From Bacillota bacterium (GTDB lineage: Bacteria > Bacillota > Clostridia > Lachnospirales > Lachnospiraceae): a stretch of DNA of 64,000 bases. The DNA lies in contig JAFAFU010000074.1 of assembly GCA_023423335.1 (NCBI GenBank), positions 165,803 through 229,802 on the forward strand. The letters run 5' to 3'. Positions 52,471 through 61,730 of this stretch are shown piece by piece. Numbering within the stretch: the first letter of the stretch is position 1; every line of letters starts with the position of its first letter. The translations under genes were made by a program, and so were the position numbers. The notes beneath the pieces are model-generated. The model saw only the letters and a program-made list of their open reading frames with translations. It ran no database searches and was not told the DNA's origin.

Positions 52471-53469
52471 TTCACCTCCGCCCTGGGGACCCGGACAATC
52501 CTTATGCAGCAGCCAGCATGCGGAACGATGGTTTTTGTCAGGCTCAAAATGCGGCGGCATCTCTGTCAGACAGATTTTCATCGTATGCAGACATCTGCTG
52601 GCAAACGGGCAGCCAACCGGAGGATTTAAAAGATCCGGAGGTGTTCCGCCGATGGATACCAGCCGGACACTGCGGTCCATATCCGTCTTAGGAAGGCTCC
52701 TCAATAACGCCTTCGTATAGGGATGGGAAGGACGGTAAAAGATATCCTCCGCGGTACCTGTTTCAACGATTTTACCTGCATACATAACCGCTACACGGTC
52801 AGCCATGCTCGCAACAACACCAAGGTCATGGGTAATCAGGATAATGGCTGTGTTGGTCTGTTCCTGTATTTCCTTCAGAAGATCCATGATCTGGGCCTGG
52901 ATCGTAACATCCAGAGCGGTTGTCGGTTCATCCGCAATCAAAAGCTTCGGTGCACAGGATAAGGCCATAGCAATCATGACTCTCTGTCTCATACCGCCGG
53001 AGAATTCATGAGGGTACTGCTTTACACGCTGTTTTGCATTTGGTATCTTAACAATTTCCAGCAAACGGATTGCTTCTGCAGTTGCCTGCTCCTGGGATAA
53101 TTTCTGATGGTGGCGGATTGCTTCTGTCAGCTGCTTACCAACCTGCATCGTAGGATTTAAGCAGGTCATGGGATCCTGGAAAATCATGCTGACATCCTTA
53201 CCGCGAATCTTCATCATCTCTTTCTCTGATGCCCTTACGATATCTTTATCTGCTAATATAATTTCTCCGCTAACAATTCTTGCCGGCGGCATGGGATTTA
53301 ATTTCATAATGGTCTGTGCTGTTACGCTCTTACCGCAGCCGCTCTCTCCAACGATAGCCAGTACCTCTCCCTGTATCAGATCAAAGGTGACACCACGAAC
53401 TGCCTTCACCTCACCGGCATAGGTATCAAAGGATACATGTAAATCCTTAACTTCCAATACTTTATTCAT
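52468..53469 (-). CDS. oppD: Oligopeptide ABC transporter ATP-binding protein OppD
   Basis: The 333-residue ATPase has GESGCGKSV, FSGGMRQRVMIAMAL, KLLIADEPTTALD and CPFASRCLHTMKICLTEMPP with the C-terminal Cys set. It energises the OppBC channel with OppF. It starts four bases after the oppC stop with AAGGAGG upstream. Confidence 0.93.
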   Translation of the reverse strand: MNKVLEVKDLHVSFDTYAGEVKAVRGVTFDLIQGEVLAIVGESGCGKSVTAQTIMKLNPMPPARIVSGEIILADKDIVRASEKEMMKIRGKDVSMIFQDPMTCLNPTMQVGKQLTEAIRHHQKLSQEQATAEAIRLLEIVKIPNAKQRVKQYPHEFSGGMRQRVMIAMALSCAPKLLIADEPTTALDVTIQAQIMDLLKEIQEQTNTAIILITHDLGVVASMADRVAVMYAGKIVETGTAEDIFYRPSHPYTKALLRSLPKTDMDRSVRLVSIGGTPPDLLNPPVGCPFASRCLHTMKICLTEMPPHFEPDKNHRSACWLLHKDCPGPQGGGE

Positions 53470-53473
53470 GACA

Positions 53474-54424
53474 TTACCTCCTTAACCTGGGATCCAAAGC
53501 ATCACGCAAGCCATCTCCCAATAAGTTAAAGGACAACATGGTTAAGCTGATGCAGAGGGCGGGAATTAAAAGCTGGCTGGGATAGGACTGGAATACCCAA
53601 CTTCCTTCACTTGCCATAATACCCCAGCTGGACTTCGGGATCGGAACGCCCAGGCCGATATAGCTTAAGAAGGCCTCGGTAAAGATTACACTGGGAATTG
53701 TCAGGGTAATATTTACGATTACCACACTTAAGGTGTTGGGGATCAGATGCTTGAAAATAATCCTGGAAGGCTTGGCCCCCATAACTCTGGCCGCAGTAAT
53801 ATAATCCTGCTGTTTTAAGCTCATGACCTGTCCGCGTACCAGTCTTGCCATACCGGTCCAGCCCACGGCGGCATAGGCAATAACCATAGTCATAACACCG
53901 GGCTCCAATACCATCATTAATAATATTACGATAATAAGGTATGGGATACCGTTTATTACTTCAATAATTCTCATCATGAGATTATCTACCGCACCGCCGG
54001 TATAACCGGAGATACCTCCGTAAATGATACCAATAATGCAGTTAACGATAACTGCTGTGATCGCAATAAACAGGGAAACCCTGCCGCCGGACCAAATTCT
54101 TGTAAAGATATCACGGCCCAAGGTATCCGTTCCGAATAAATGTACATGACCGTCCACCGGGTCCTTAAAGCCTACAGGCGCATCCGTGTGGGCATAATGC
54201 TGCTCACTGATTGTATAAGGAGACAGAATCGGAGCAATAATGGACAGTAACGCAATAAACAGAACAATTCCTAAACAAATCATAGCTGCCTTATTCTTCC
54301 TAAGGCGGTGCATTGCATCCTTCCAATAGCTGATGCTGGGCCTTGTGATGGTTTCACTAAGAGCGGTATCGCCGCCTACCCATTCAAACATATTTTTTTC
54401 TATTTTCATGTCTTTATTGTCCAT
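53474..54424 (-). CDS. oppC: Oligopeptide ABC transporter permease OppC
   Basis: The 316-residue permease has an N-terminal cytoplasmic stretch, six helices and the EAA-type loop YITAARVMGAKPSRIIFKHLIPNTLS. AAAGGAG is seven bases from ATG 54424, four bases after the oppB stop. Confidence 0.92.
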   Translation of the reverse strand: MDNKDMKIEKNMFEWVGGDTALSETITRPSISYWKDAMHRLRKNKAAMICLGIVLFIALLSIIAPILSPYTISEQHYAHTDAPVGFKDPVDGHVHLFGTDTLGRDIFTRIWSGGRVSLFIAITAVIVNCIIGIIYGGISGYTGGAVDNLMMRIIEVINGIPYLIIVILLMMVLEPGVMTMVIAYAAVGWTGMARLVRGQVMSLKQQDYITAARVMGAKPSRIIFKHLIPNTLSVVIVNITLTIPSVIFTEAFLSYIGLGVPIPKSSWGIMASEGSWVFQSYPSQLLIPALCISLTMLSFNLLGDGLRDALDPRLRR

Positions 54425-54428
54425 TGTA

Positions 54429-55376
54429 TCACTCCTTTGCTTCCGATAGCTTAACACGGGGGTCAATAAAGCCATATGCAAGGTCAACAATCAGGTTTGC
54501 AATAACCAGGAAAGCCCCGTAGAATAAGGTAATGCCTGATATCATCGTATAATCCTGCACCTTAATGCTGTTAACAAAAAACTTACCCATACCGGGGATG
54601 GAGAATATGCTCTCAACAACGAAAGCACCGGTCAGCACTGCCGCAGCGATAGGACCCAATACAGTAATAACCGGCATAATCGCATTACGGACCGCATGCT
54701 TCCAGATGATTTTCTTCTGGGACAGGCCTTTTGATTTCGCGGTTTTAATATAATCCTGTCCAAGAACATCCAGCATACTGGTTCTCATTAATCTGGAGAC
54801 CGTCGCCATAGACCCGAAACTTAAGGCAAAGGCAGGCAAGAGCTTGCTGTTAAAGCTTTGCCATCCGTAAATGGCAAATACCTTAACCCCGGTCAGCTGA
54901 AACAACTGCAATCCTAGAACATACTGGAGCAGGGAGCCGACAATAAAGCTTGGTACGGATACTCCGATGATGGCAATCAGCATCGTCAGCGTATCCCAGA
55001 CAGTACCTCTCTTTACGGCGGCTACAATGCCTAAGAATACACCCGTTATCGTAGCAAAAATCAATGCCCTGATTCCTAAATCAAATGAATATGGAAATGC
55101 TTGTATAATTTTATTTGTTACAGGGGTGTTGCTGTAATACATGGAAAGGCCTAAATCTCCTTTCAGTATGTTCCCCAGATACATTGCAAACTGTGTCATC
55201 ACCGGCTTATCAAGACCATATTTTGCGTTCAATGCCTTCATGGTCGCCTCAGGTATTGCCTTTTCTCCTATGAAGGGGTCCCCGGGCAGTAAACGCATCA
55301 TAAAGAATGTGATGGCACACAGGGTAAGCAGCGTTAAAAGTGCATAGAATAATCGTTTCACAATATATTTTAACAC
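54429..55376 (-). CDS. oppB: Oligopeptide ABC transporter permease OppB
   Basis: The 315-residue permease begins LKYIVKRLFYALLTLLTLCAITFFMMRLLPGDPF and has the loop YIKTAKSKGLSQKKIIWKHAVRNAIMP. GTG 55374-55376 is seven bases after GGAGG and is preferred over a TTG six bases upstream. It has its own promoter (55561-55589) as well as readthrough from oppA. Confidence 0.92.
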   Translation of the reverse strand: MLKYIVKRLFYALLTLLTLCAITFFMMRLLPGDPFIGEKAIPEATMKALNAKYGLDKPVMTQFAMYLGNILKGDLGLSMYYSNTPVTNKIIQAFPYSFDLGIRALIFATITGVFLGIVAAVKRGTVWDTLTMLIAIIGVSVPSFIVGSLLQYVLGLQLFQLTGVKVFAIYGWQSFNSKLLPAFALSFGSMATVSRLMRTSMLDVLGQDYIKTAKSKGLSQKKIIWKHAVRNAIMPVITVLGPIAAAVLTGAFVVESIFSIPGMGKFFVNSIKVQDYTMISGITLFYGAFLVIANLIVDLAYGFIDPRVKLSEAKE

Positions 55377-55443
55377 AAGCAATCCTCCTTTCTGTTATTA
55401 TTTATTCTCTGGCTAATCGGACATGCTGTCACCTTGTGCCCTA

Positions 55444-55519
55444 AGAATTGTTATCCTATATTGCTTTTAATCCTTACTATCTTTCTGTTCTGTAAAAAGT
55501 AATATAGGATGGCAATTCT
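55444..55519. repeat. 19-base inverted repeat in the oppB leader
   Basis: Arms 55444-55462 and 55501-55519 match in 17 of 19 positions around 38 bases. The two differences are G-U pairs on a plus-strand RNA but C-A mismatches on the minus strand. Confidence 0.55.
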
Positions 55520-55560
55520 ATCAGGATACCGGTCTCTTGTCCATCCGTACATACCGTATT

Positions 55561-55589
55561 ATTATACTATATAATCACGCATTTGTCGT
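55561..55589 (-). promoter_or_regulatory. Internal promoter for oppBCDF
   Basis: ACGACA (55584-55589), 17 bases, TATAAT (55561-55566) on the minus strand. Confidence 0.5.
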
Positions 55590-55641
55590 GTTCTTTTCGT
55601 CGTTTTCGTTTGGGTATTAGTGGAATTTACAATTTTACAAA

Positions 55642-55683
55642 AGTTTGGTGCGGGTTGCCTATAATACAGCCCGCACCAACTTG
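55642..55683 (-). terminator. Terminator-like hairpin after oppA
   Basis: Arms TTGGTGCGGG (55645-55654) and CCCGCACCAA (55670-55679), followed on the minus strand by ACTTTTG. Partial termination here would give more binding protein than permease. Confidence 0.75.
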
Positions 55684-55706
55684 ATGAATTTTGTAAACTG
55701 CAAATA

Positions 55707-57359
55707 TTACTTCGCTAATTTAACAAATCTGTAATTCATGTCCTGGAATGCTGTTCTGAGAACACCGGATTCAATCTTGCCGCTGAAGACATAATCTCTT
55801 ACTCTCCAATAAACAGGGCCGATCGGCAGATCTTCCATTAATAGCTTCTCAAGATCCATTAAATAACCGAAACGGGTCTTATTATCTGTCTCTTTACGAG
55901 CCTTATCTAATAATTCATCGTATGCAGCACTGGAATAGCTGGTATGGTTATTGCCGTTGCCGCTTTCAAATACATCAAGGAAGGTCATAGGATCGTTGTA
56001 GTCAGGACCCCAGCCGGCAAATACCATAGAGAAATCTTTGTTCTGCATTCTCTCGATCCTGCTCTTTAAAGGCATGGACTCAACCTGGATTTCAAGGCCA
56101 AGATTAACTCTTAACTGCTCCTGAACGAAGGATGCATATTTGATTGCGGTATCACTGTCATCACAGATCATGGAAAGCTCAACCTTATCTGTGCCGAGCT
56201 CTTCAAGAGCCTTGGCATAGAACTCTTTTGCCTTTGCAGCATCAAGCTTAGGTATTAACTCACCAACTTCATCAGCAAACTTCTTCTCTAAACCGTTTAA
56301 TGCAGGAGCGGTAAAGGCAACAGCTGCCTTGGAGCTGTTCTTAACGATGGAATCTACGAAAACCTGCTTATCAACTGCATAAGTAAGTGCCTTACGAAGA
56401 TTTGCATTCTGTAACTGCGGATCTGCCAGGTTGAACTCTAAATAGAAGGTAGCACCATCATCATAGGAAAATACAGGGAAATTCTCGTCTCTTAAGGACT
56501 TAGCCTGGTCACCATTCACACCGATAAGATCAATTTCACCAGCCTTAAAAGCGTTTAATGCAGCGTTTGTATCGATAATCATAACCATATTAATCTTGTC
56601 GAGATTGATATTCTTAGCATTATAGAAATCAGGATTCTTCTCAAGAACAATCTTGCTTTCATGCTCCCAGGAGGTCATCTTGAAAGGTCCGTTGTAAACC
56701 ATCTTGTCGGCTTCGGTACCGTAATCAGCACCAAAGTCTTCGTATGCCTTCTCATTTACCGGTGCGAATACACCGAAGGCTAAGGTAGACAGGAAGTAGG
56801 ATGCAGGATATTCTAAGGTTACTTCCAGCTTATAAGTATCAAGAGCCTTGAAGCCCAGCTCTTCAGCGCCAACTTCACCGCTGTTGTAGGCCTGACCATT
56901 CTTGAAGATATAACCAAAGGATGAATAGTAGGCAGCAAACTCAGGTGATAACAGAGCCTTCCAGGCGAATACGAAGTCATGGGCGGTAACCGGCTCTCCG
57001 TTGGTCCATTTCATGTCATCGCGAAGATTGAAGGTGTAGGTAAGCTTATCTTCGCTTTCCGTCCAATCCTTTGCTACTCCGGGGATAACCTTGTCATTCT
57101 CGTCCAACATTACTAAGTTCTCAACTACGTGACGAAGAACAGAGAAAGAAACGGTATCTGTCATAGCAACAGAAAACATTTGCGGGGGCTCAGTTGCGAT
57201 ATTAACTGTGATTGCATTTTTCTCGGCAGTTCCGGGATAAGCGCTTCTGTCTGCAGAGCTCTGCTCATCCTTGGGTCCTGACTTTGCGCCGCAGCCTGCC
57301 AGCATTGTAACCGTCATGGCAAGAACTAAAAGAGCGGCAAGAAATTTCTTGGTTTTCAT
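55707..57359 (-). CDS. oppA: Oligopeptide-binding lipoprotein OppA
   Basis: The 550-residue protein has a lipoprotein signal with LAGC (Cys23) and the family 5 binding-protein pattern: TEPPQMFSVAMTDTVSFSVLRHVVENLV, RDDMKWTNGEPVTAHDFVFAWKALL, NGPFKMTSWEHESKIVLEKNPDFYNA, NANLRKALTYAVDKQ and WGPDYNDPMTFLDVF. AAAGGAGG precedes ATG 57359. It has its own promoter and a leader hairpin. Confidence 0.94.
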   Translation of the reverse strand: MKTKKFLAALLVLAMTVTMLAGCGAKSGPKDEQSSADRSAYPGTAEKNAITVNIATEPPQMFSVAMTDTVSFSVLRHVVENLVMLDENDKVIPGVAKDWTESEDKLTYTFNLRDDMKWTNGEPVTAHDFVFAWKALLSPEFAAYYSSFGYIFKNGQAYNSGEVGAEELGFKALDTYKLEVTLEYPASYFLSTLAFGVFAPVNEKAYEDFGADYGTEADKMVYNGPFKMTSWEHESKIVLEKNPDFYNAKNINLDKINMVMIIDTNAALNAFKAGEIDLIGVNGDQAKSLRDENFPVFSYDDGATFYLEFNLADPQLQNANLRKALTYAVDKQVFVDSIVKNSSKAAVAFTAPALNGLEKKFADEVGELIPKLDAAKAKEFYAKALEELGTDKVELSMICDDSDTAIKYASFVQEQLRVNLGLEIQVESMPLKSRIERMQNKDFSMVFAGWGPDYNDPMTFLDVFESGNGNNHTSYSSAAYDELLDKARKETDNKTRFGYLMDLEKLLMEDLPIGPVYWRVRDYVFSGKIESGVLRTAFQDMNYRFVKLAK

Positions 57360-57385
57360 AAATAATTCTCCTCCTTTTTCTACAT

Positions 57386-57416
57386 AAAAAGGAAGTATAT
57401 TTTCCATACACTTCCT
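57386..57416 (-). terminator. Terminator-like hairpin in the oppA leader
   Basis: On the minus strand AGGAAGTGTAT (57406-57416), five bases, ATATACTTCCT (57390-57400), paired with one G-U, then TTTTTATG. It begins about 12 bases after the predicted transcription start and 27 bases before the oppA ATG, so it may attenuate or protect the transcript. Confidence 0.65.
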
Positions 57417-57435
57417 TAGTATATATGATGATTCA

Positions 57436-57464
57436 ATCATAATACAAAAAATAAAAATAGTCAA
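57436..57464 (-). promoter_or_regulatory. oppA promoter
   Basis: TTGACT (57459-57464), 17 bases, TATGAT (57436-57441). The odd palindrome ATGATTCAATCAT (57428-57440) overlaps the -10 and could be an operator. The 57360-57698 gap otherwise holds only upstream sequence of dpaA. Confidence 0.65.
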
Positions 57465-57698
57465 GATAATAACTATAACCATTATGGTACAAATTATACA
57501 ATCTATGCATAAAAATATCCCTTTTGCCAATAAATAATTCCTCTTATCACAAAACATCACCCCAAACATATAATGAGACATAAAGAAGTGAAAAGCCAGA
57601 TTAATTATAAGAAGCAAAAGACAACTTCTGATAATTTATATTATTCATGTATTCTTCCGGGCTTTTTAATCTGCCTGGCGGCAGAATGGAGGGTTAAT

Positions 57699-58610
57699 AT
57701 GTCTCTTTCTTTTGATATCGGAATTTTCGGCGGCGACCTGCGGCAGGTATACATGGCAGCTTCCTTCCTGGCTAAGGGGTACCGTGTTGCATCTTACAGC
57801 TTAGCCGAGACGATCAATGATTATGTGGATGTACAATATAATCGGCTTGTCACGAATAAGAATTATTACCAGGCACACACATTAAGCGAACTCTTTGAAA
57901 ACTGCACCGTATTAATCGGTCCCATTCCCATGTCCAGGGATCAGACTACGATTTATTCGAAAAATACACCCCAGGACCTTACAATTGCACATGCGGCCTA
58001 TCTCTTAAAGGAAAAGCATATGCTGATCGGCGGCAATCTTCCGGACCCTTTGCTGGAGCTGTGCAAATCCAAACAGATCAGAAGCTACGACCTGATGGAG
58101 GATGAAAAGATAAGCATTCTGAATGCGATAGCAACAGCGGAGGGAACGATTATGGAGGCAATCAGGATCAGCAATCATAATCTCCATGGAAGCAGCTGCC
58201 TGGTACTCGGCTATGGCCGTTGCGCCAAGGTGCTGGCCCAGAAGCTTAAGGCGCTGGATGCCCATGTGACGGTGGTCGCCAGAAGCCGGGAAGCTCTCGC
58301 TTATGCTGCTGCCGCCGGCCATAATGCTCTTGCGTTATCCGACATGAATAGTATTCTTCCCTCCGTTCAATTTATATTTAACACGATCCCATCTTTAGTT
58401 TTAGATAAGGATTACTTAAACCTGGTAAATCCCAATGGGGTTATCCTTGACATCTCCTCAGCACCGGGAGGAATTGATTTTGAATATGCCGCCTCCCTGA
58501 AATTGAATGCCAAGCTGTTTCTGGGGATTCCAGGTAAAGTAGCCCCGAAGACTTCGTCCGATATCCTGGTTACTGAAATTATTGCCTTTATGAAAGAAGT
58601 GATTAAATGA
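57699..58610 (+). CDS. spoVFA: Dipicolinate synthase subunit A
   Basis: The 303-residue protein has the N-terminal IGIFGGDLRQVYMAASFLAKGYRV and a NAD(P)-binding motif SCLVLGYGRCAKVLAQKLKALDAHV, as in SpoVFA/DpaA. With subunit B it converts the lysine-pathway intermediate dihydroxytetrahydrodipicolinate to dipicolinic acid in the mother cell. ATG 57699 has GGAGGG five bases upstream. A weak sigma-E/K-like site (CATGTATT at 57646-57653) is possible. Confidence 0.93.
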   Translation: MSLSFDIGIFGGDLRQVYMAASFLAKGYRVASYSLAETINDYVDVQYNRLVTNKNYYQAHTLSELFENCTVLIGPIPMSRDQTTIYSKNTPQDLTIAHAAYLLKEKHMLIGGNLPDPLLELCKSKQIRSYDLMEDEKISILNAIATAEGTIMEAIRISNHNLHGSSCLVLGYGRCAKVLAQKLKALDAHVTVVARSREALAYAAAAGHNALALSDMNSILPSVQFIFNTIPSLVLDKDYLNLVNPNGVILDISSAPGGIDFEYAASLKLNAKLFLGIPGKVAPKTSSDILVTEIIAFMKEVIK

Positions 58611-59194
58611 CCCTTAGCGGAAAAAACGTGGGCTTTGCCCTCACCGGATCATTTTGTACTTTTGACCGAGCATTCCTTGAGATAGAAAAGCTGGTTTCGG
58701 AAGATGCCAATGTATATCCCATCTTCTCCGGACCTTCCGGCACCTTCGATACCCGGTTTGGCAAAGCTAAAGACTGGCTTGCCAGGGCAGAGAAAATTGC
58801 AGGGAGACCACCGGTTACCACAATCATTGAAGCTGAAAAATTCGGACCGAGCAATCTGCTCGATGCCTTTATTATAGCACCCTGCACCGGTAACACTATG
58901 GCGAAACTCACCTATGGTATTACCGATTCACCAGTCCTGATGTCAGTGAAAGGGCATCTGAGAAATAACAAGCCCGTGGTTCTGGCTATCTCGACCAACG
59001 ATGCCCTGGGTGCCAACATGAAAAACCTCGGTCTGCTGATGAATACGAAGAATGTTTATTTTGTTCCCTTCGGCCAGGATAATTATAAGGAAAAACCCTA
59101 TTCCATGGTAGCACATTTCGATCTCGTCCTGCCCGCAATCATGGAAGCCTTGCAGGGGCGGCAGCTGCAGCCCGTTATTCTGTGCCCAAGATAA
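58607..59194 (+). CDS. spoVFB: Dipicolinate synthase subunit B, flavoprotein
   Basis: The 195-residue flavoprotein-fold subunit has VGFALTGSFCTFDRAF, FIIAPCTGNTMAKLTYGITDSPV and KNVYFVPFGQDN. Its ATG overlaps the subunit A stop by four bases (ATGA). Presence of both subunits indicates a spore former. No lysine-pathway genes are adjacent, unlike the Bacillus spoVF-asd-dapG cluster. Confidence 0.93.
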   Translation: MTLSGKNVGFALTGSFCTFDRAFLEIEKLVSEDANVYPIFSGPSGTFDTRFGKAKDWLARAEKIAGRPPVTTIIEAEKFGPSNLLDAFIIAPCTGNTMAKLTYGITDSPVLMSVKGHLRNNKPVVLAISTNDALGANMKNLGLLMNTKNVYFVPFGQDNYKEKPYSMVAHFDLVLPAIMEALQGRQLQPVILCPR

Positions 59195-59395
59195 TATTAT
59201 AATTGGAAAGCAAAGGTGCTTTCCAATCCAAAACTGACCCGGATGTCTTATGGTTCAATGATCCCCTGCCATTTTTGGTTGTCTGCTTTATTCCACCAGG
59301 ATGACATCGGTCCAGACCCCGGGTCTGTGAGGATTGGGGCATCTTTTATCTTGTCCTGATCCATAGCCCGAATATAATTTGATGAGGTGGTTTTT
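59195..59395. other. Gap between spoVFB and asnB
   Basis: It contains a hairpin with arms ATTGGAAAGC (59202-59211) and GCTTTCCAAT (59218-59227) but no T tail. I find no T-box or other known leader element before asnB. Confidence 0.45.
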
Positions 59396-61246
59396 ATGTG
59401 CGGTATTGCCGGTTTCAGCAGTCATATGGCTGACTATACGAAGGAACCTAATAAATGGCATAAGATATTGGAGGGAATGCGGCAGGCTTTATCACACAGA
59501 GGTCCGGATGATACAGGCGAGGTTCTGTTTCCCCAGGCCGGCCTTGGCCACACCAGATTGTCCATCATCGATTTAAACCGCGGGCACCAGCCGATGACCA
59601 GGCATAAATTCGGCGCTTCCTATACCATCATCTATAACGGCGAGCTCTATAATACGGAGGAATTGAGGGAGAATCTGATCCGTATGGGTTACCTGTTTAA
59701 AACCCATACGGATACCGAGGTAATCCTGGTCGGTTATATGGCCTTCGGTTGTGAATTCGTCAGGGAACTGAACGGCATCTTCTCCTTCGCCATATGGGAT
59801 GATAACGAAAAAAGGCTTGTCCTGTTCCGTGACCGGCTTGGAGTAAAACCATTGTTCTATACGGTTGTCGATGATACGCTTGTATTCGCCTCGGAAATCA
59901 AAGCACTATTCGTATATCCCGGCTTTACACCCCGGGTCGATGCCGCAGGGCTAGGCGAAGTATTTGCACTGGGTCCGGCCAAATCTTACGGCAGCGGAGT
60001 ATTTAAGGATATATATGAAGTTCTGCCGGGTCATTTCCTGATCCAGGATGCGAAGGGCAGGAGGGAAGCAGCCTACTGGAGTCTCATCAGCAAGCCTCAT
60101 ACCGACACCTATGAAGCTACGGTTGAGAAGGTTTCCTACCTATTATATGATGCGGTAAAACGGCAGATGATTTCCGATATTCCCATCTGCACCTTCTTAT
60201 CCGGAGGTGTGGACTCAAGTCTGGTGACGGCTATCTGTGCCAAAGAATTGAACAAATCGGGAAAACAGATTGAAACCTTTTCCTTTGATTTTATAGATAA
60301 TGCCAAACATTTCAAATCAAATTCCTTCCAGCCCGATCAGGACCGTCCTTACGTAGATATCATGGCAAAGCATGTGGGAAGCAAACATACTTATCTGGAA
60401 TGTAATAATGATGATCTGGCCGATAAGCTTTATGAGGCTGTCATTGCCAGGGATTTGCCGAATATGGCCGATGTGGAATCCTCTCTGCTTTATTTCTGCG
60501 GCAGGGTGGCACAGACAAACCGGGTAGCTCTTACCGGGGAATGTGCCGATGAGATCTTCGGCGGCTACCCCTGGTTCCATAATCCCGAAATCATGGCCCT
60601 TGATACCTTTCCCTGGGCGGTTAACATGGATACCAGAAAGCTTCTCTTATCGGAGGATCTTCTATCCAAGGTTGATCTGGACAGCTATGTTCATACCGCT
60701 TATCAAAAAACCATTGCAGAAACCCCGAAGCTTATCGGAGAAAGCCCGCTGGAGGCCCGGCGCAGAGAGCTCTCTTTCCTGAATTTGAAATGGTTTATGG
60801 TCACCCTGCTGGACCGGATGGACCGCTGCAGCATGTATTCCGGTCTGGAGGCCAGAGTACCCTTCGCAGACCACCGAATTGTTGAATACCTATGGAATAT
60901 CCCCTGGGAGATGAAGGCCCCTGCCGGAGTGGTAAAAGGCTTACTGCGGGAGGCCGGGCGAGGCTTGATCCCTGATGAAATCCTCTTCCGAAAGAAAAGC
61001 CCTTATCCCAAAACATATCATCCCGAATATGAGAAAATGCTGGGTAACCGGCTTCTGGAGGTGCTGAATAATCCCAATGCCCCGATCCGGCCTCTTCTGG
61101 ATATCAGGAAGGTCAAAGCCTTCCTCTCCTCTCCCTCCGACTATGGGAAACCCTGGTATGGGCAGCTGATGGCCGCACCTCAGCTGATTGCATATATGCT
61201 TCAGGTAAATTATTGGCTGGAAAAGTATCATATCGAGCTTTTATGA
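59396..61246 (+). CDS. asnB: Asparagine synthetase B, glutamine-hydrolysing
   Basis: The 616-residue enzyme begins MCGIAGF with the N-terminal Cys nucleophile after Met removal; a glutaminase domain (1-200: HRGPDD, IYNGELYN, GDTEVIL-like HTDTEVIL) is followed by the synthetase domain with FLSGGVDSSLV (ATP pyrophosphatase loop), TGECADEIFGGYPWF and EARVPFADHRIVEY. The start 59396 puts Cys at position 2. This is a housekeeping-type AsnB, not the short lasso cyclase. Confidence 0.94.
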   Translation: MCGIAGFSSHMADYTKEPNKWHKILEGMRQALSHRGPDDTGEVLFPQAGLGHTRLSIIDLNRGHQPMTRHKFGASYTIIYNGELYNTEELRENLIRMGYLFKTHTDTEVILVGYMAFGCEFVRELNGIFSFAIWDDNEKRLVLFRDRLGVKPLFYTVVDDTLVFASEIKALFVYPGFTPRVDAAGLGEVFALGPAKSYGSGVFKDIYEVLPGHFLIQDAKGRREAAYWSLISKPHTDTYEATVEKVSYLLYDAVKRQMISDIPICTFLSGGVDSSLVTAICAKELNKSGKQIETFSFDFIDNAKHFKSNSFQPDQDRPYVDIMAKHVGSKHTYLECNNDDLADKLYEAVIARDLPNMADVESSLLYFCGRVAQTNRVALTGECADEIFGGYPWFHNPEIMALDTFPWAVNMDTRKLLLSEDLLSKVDLDSYVHTAYQKTIAETPKLIGESPLEARRRELSFLNLKWFMVTLLDRMDRCSMYSGLEARVPFADHRIVEYLWNIPWEMKAPAGVVKGLLREAGRGLIPDEILFRKKSPYPKTYHPEYEKMLGNRLLEVLNNPNAPIRPLLDIRKVKAFLSSPSDYGKPWYGQLMAAPQLIAYMLQVNYWLEKYHIELL

Positions 61247-61255
61247 ATTATCCCG

Positions 61256-61286
61256 CCAAGAGTTTTGAAAAAGCCAAAATTCTTGG
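61256..61286 (+). other. Imperfect hairpin after asnB
   Basis: CCAAGAGTTTTG (61256-61267) pairs with CAAAATTCTTGG (61275-61286) with one mismatch. No T run follows, so termination by it is uncertain. Confidence 0.4.
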
Positions 61287-61291
61287 GATGA

Positions 61292-61343
61292 TAAAAAAGC
61301 TGCCACCGAAATTCCCTTCGCAGGTTAGGAATCCGTGGCAGCT
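61292..61343 (-). terminator. Terminator of the tgt-yajC unit
   Basis: AGCTGCCAC (61298-61306) and GTGGCAGCT (61335-61343) with extra pairing ATTCC/GGAAT, followed on the minus strand by six T. It lies 12 bases after the yajC stop. Confidence 0.85.
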
Positions 61344-61355
61344 GATTCAATAATA

Positions 61356-61703
61356 TTATGTGTTCTTCTCTGTATTGGGTTTCTCAATCTCCGCGATGGC
61401 ATTCTTCTTCATGGGGATGCGGCAGTTCTTGTTATTGCCGAATTCTACAATTACGATTTCATCCATAACATCGATTACGATGCCGTAAAAGCCGCCGGAT
61501 GTCAGAACTGAATCCCCTGTTGCAACAGTGGAAAGCATTGCCTGCATCTGTCTCTGTTGCTTCTTCTGCGGACGGATCAGCATGAAATACAGCAAAAGAC
61601 CTAATACGCCGATCTGTATGATGATTACCGTCCAACCGGAACCAGTGCCTGCGCCGTCAGCTGCAGCTGCCGCATCACCGGCTAAAAGTGCTAAATAATT
61701 CAT
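61356..61703 (-). CDS. yajC: Preprotein translocase accessory subunit YajC
   Basis: The 115-residue protein has one helix (TVIIIQIGVLGLLLYFMLIRPQKKQQRQ) and the SVLTSGGFYGIVIDVMDE motif of YajC. It joins SecDF in other bacteria. It follows tgt by 27 bases, a common pairing, but a terminator comes next and no secDF is present here. Confidence 0.93.
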   Translation of the reverse strand: MNYLALLAGDAAAAADGAGTGSGWTVIIIQIGVLGLLLYFMLIRPQKKQQRQMQAMLSTVATGDSVLTSGGFYGIVIDVMDEIVIVEFGNNKNCRIPMKKNAIAEIEKPNTEKNT

Positions 61704-61730
61704 TGAATAAACCTCCTAAGTTTAATTTTA

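Larger units (their letters stand above)
55377..55706. other. oppA-oppB intergenic control region
   Basis: 330 bases without a gene. On the minus strand they hold, in order, a terminator-like hairpin after oppA (55642-55683), a promoter (55561-55589) and a leader with a 19-base inverted repeat (55444-55519) before oppB. Confidence 0.6.

Noticed and set aside
51401..57359. Dipeptide/nickel transporter instead of oligopeptide transporter
   Set aside because: The binding protein has the OppA-like length and motifs, and OppD and OppF carry the peptide-type Cys ends; no nickel-associated gene is present.
59195..59395. T-box or amino-acid riboswitch before asnB
   Set aside because: No T-box consensus and no terminator/antiterminator pair are visible; only a short hairpin without T tail.
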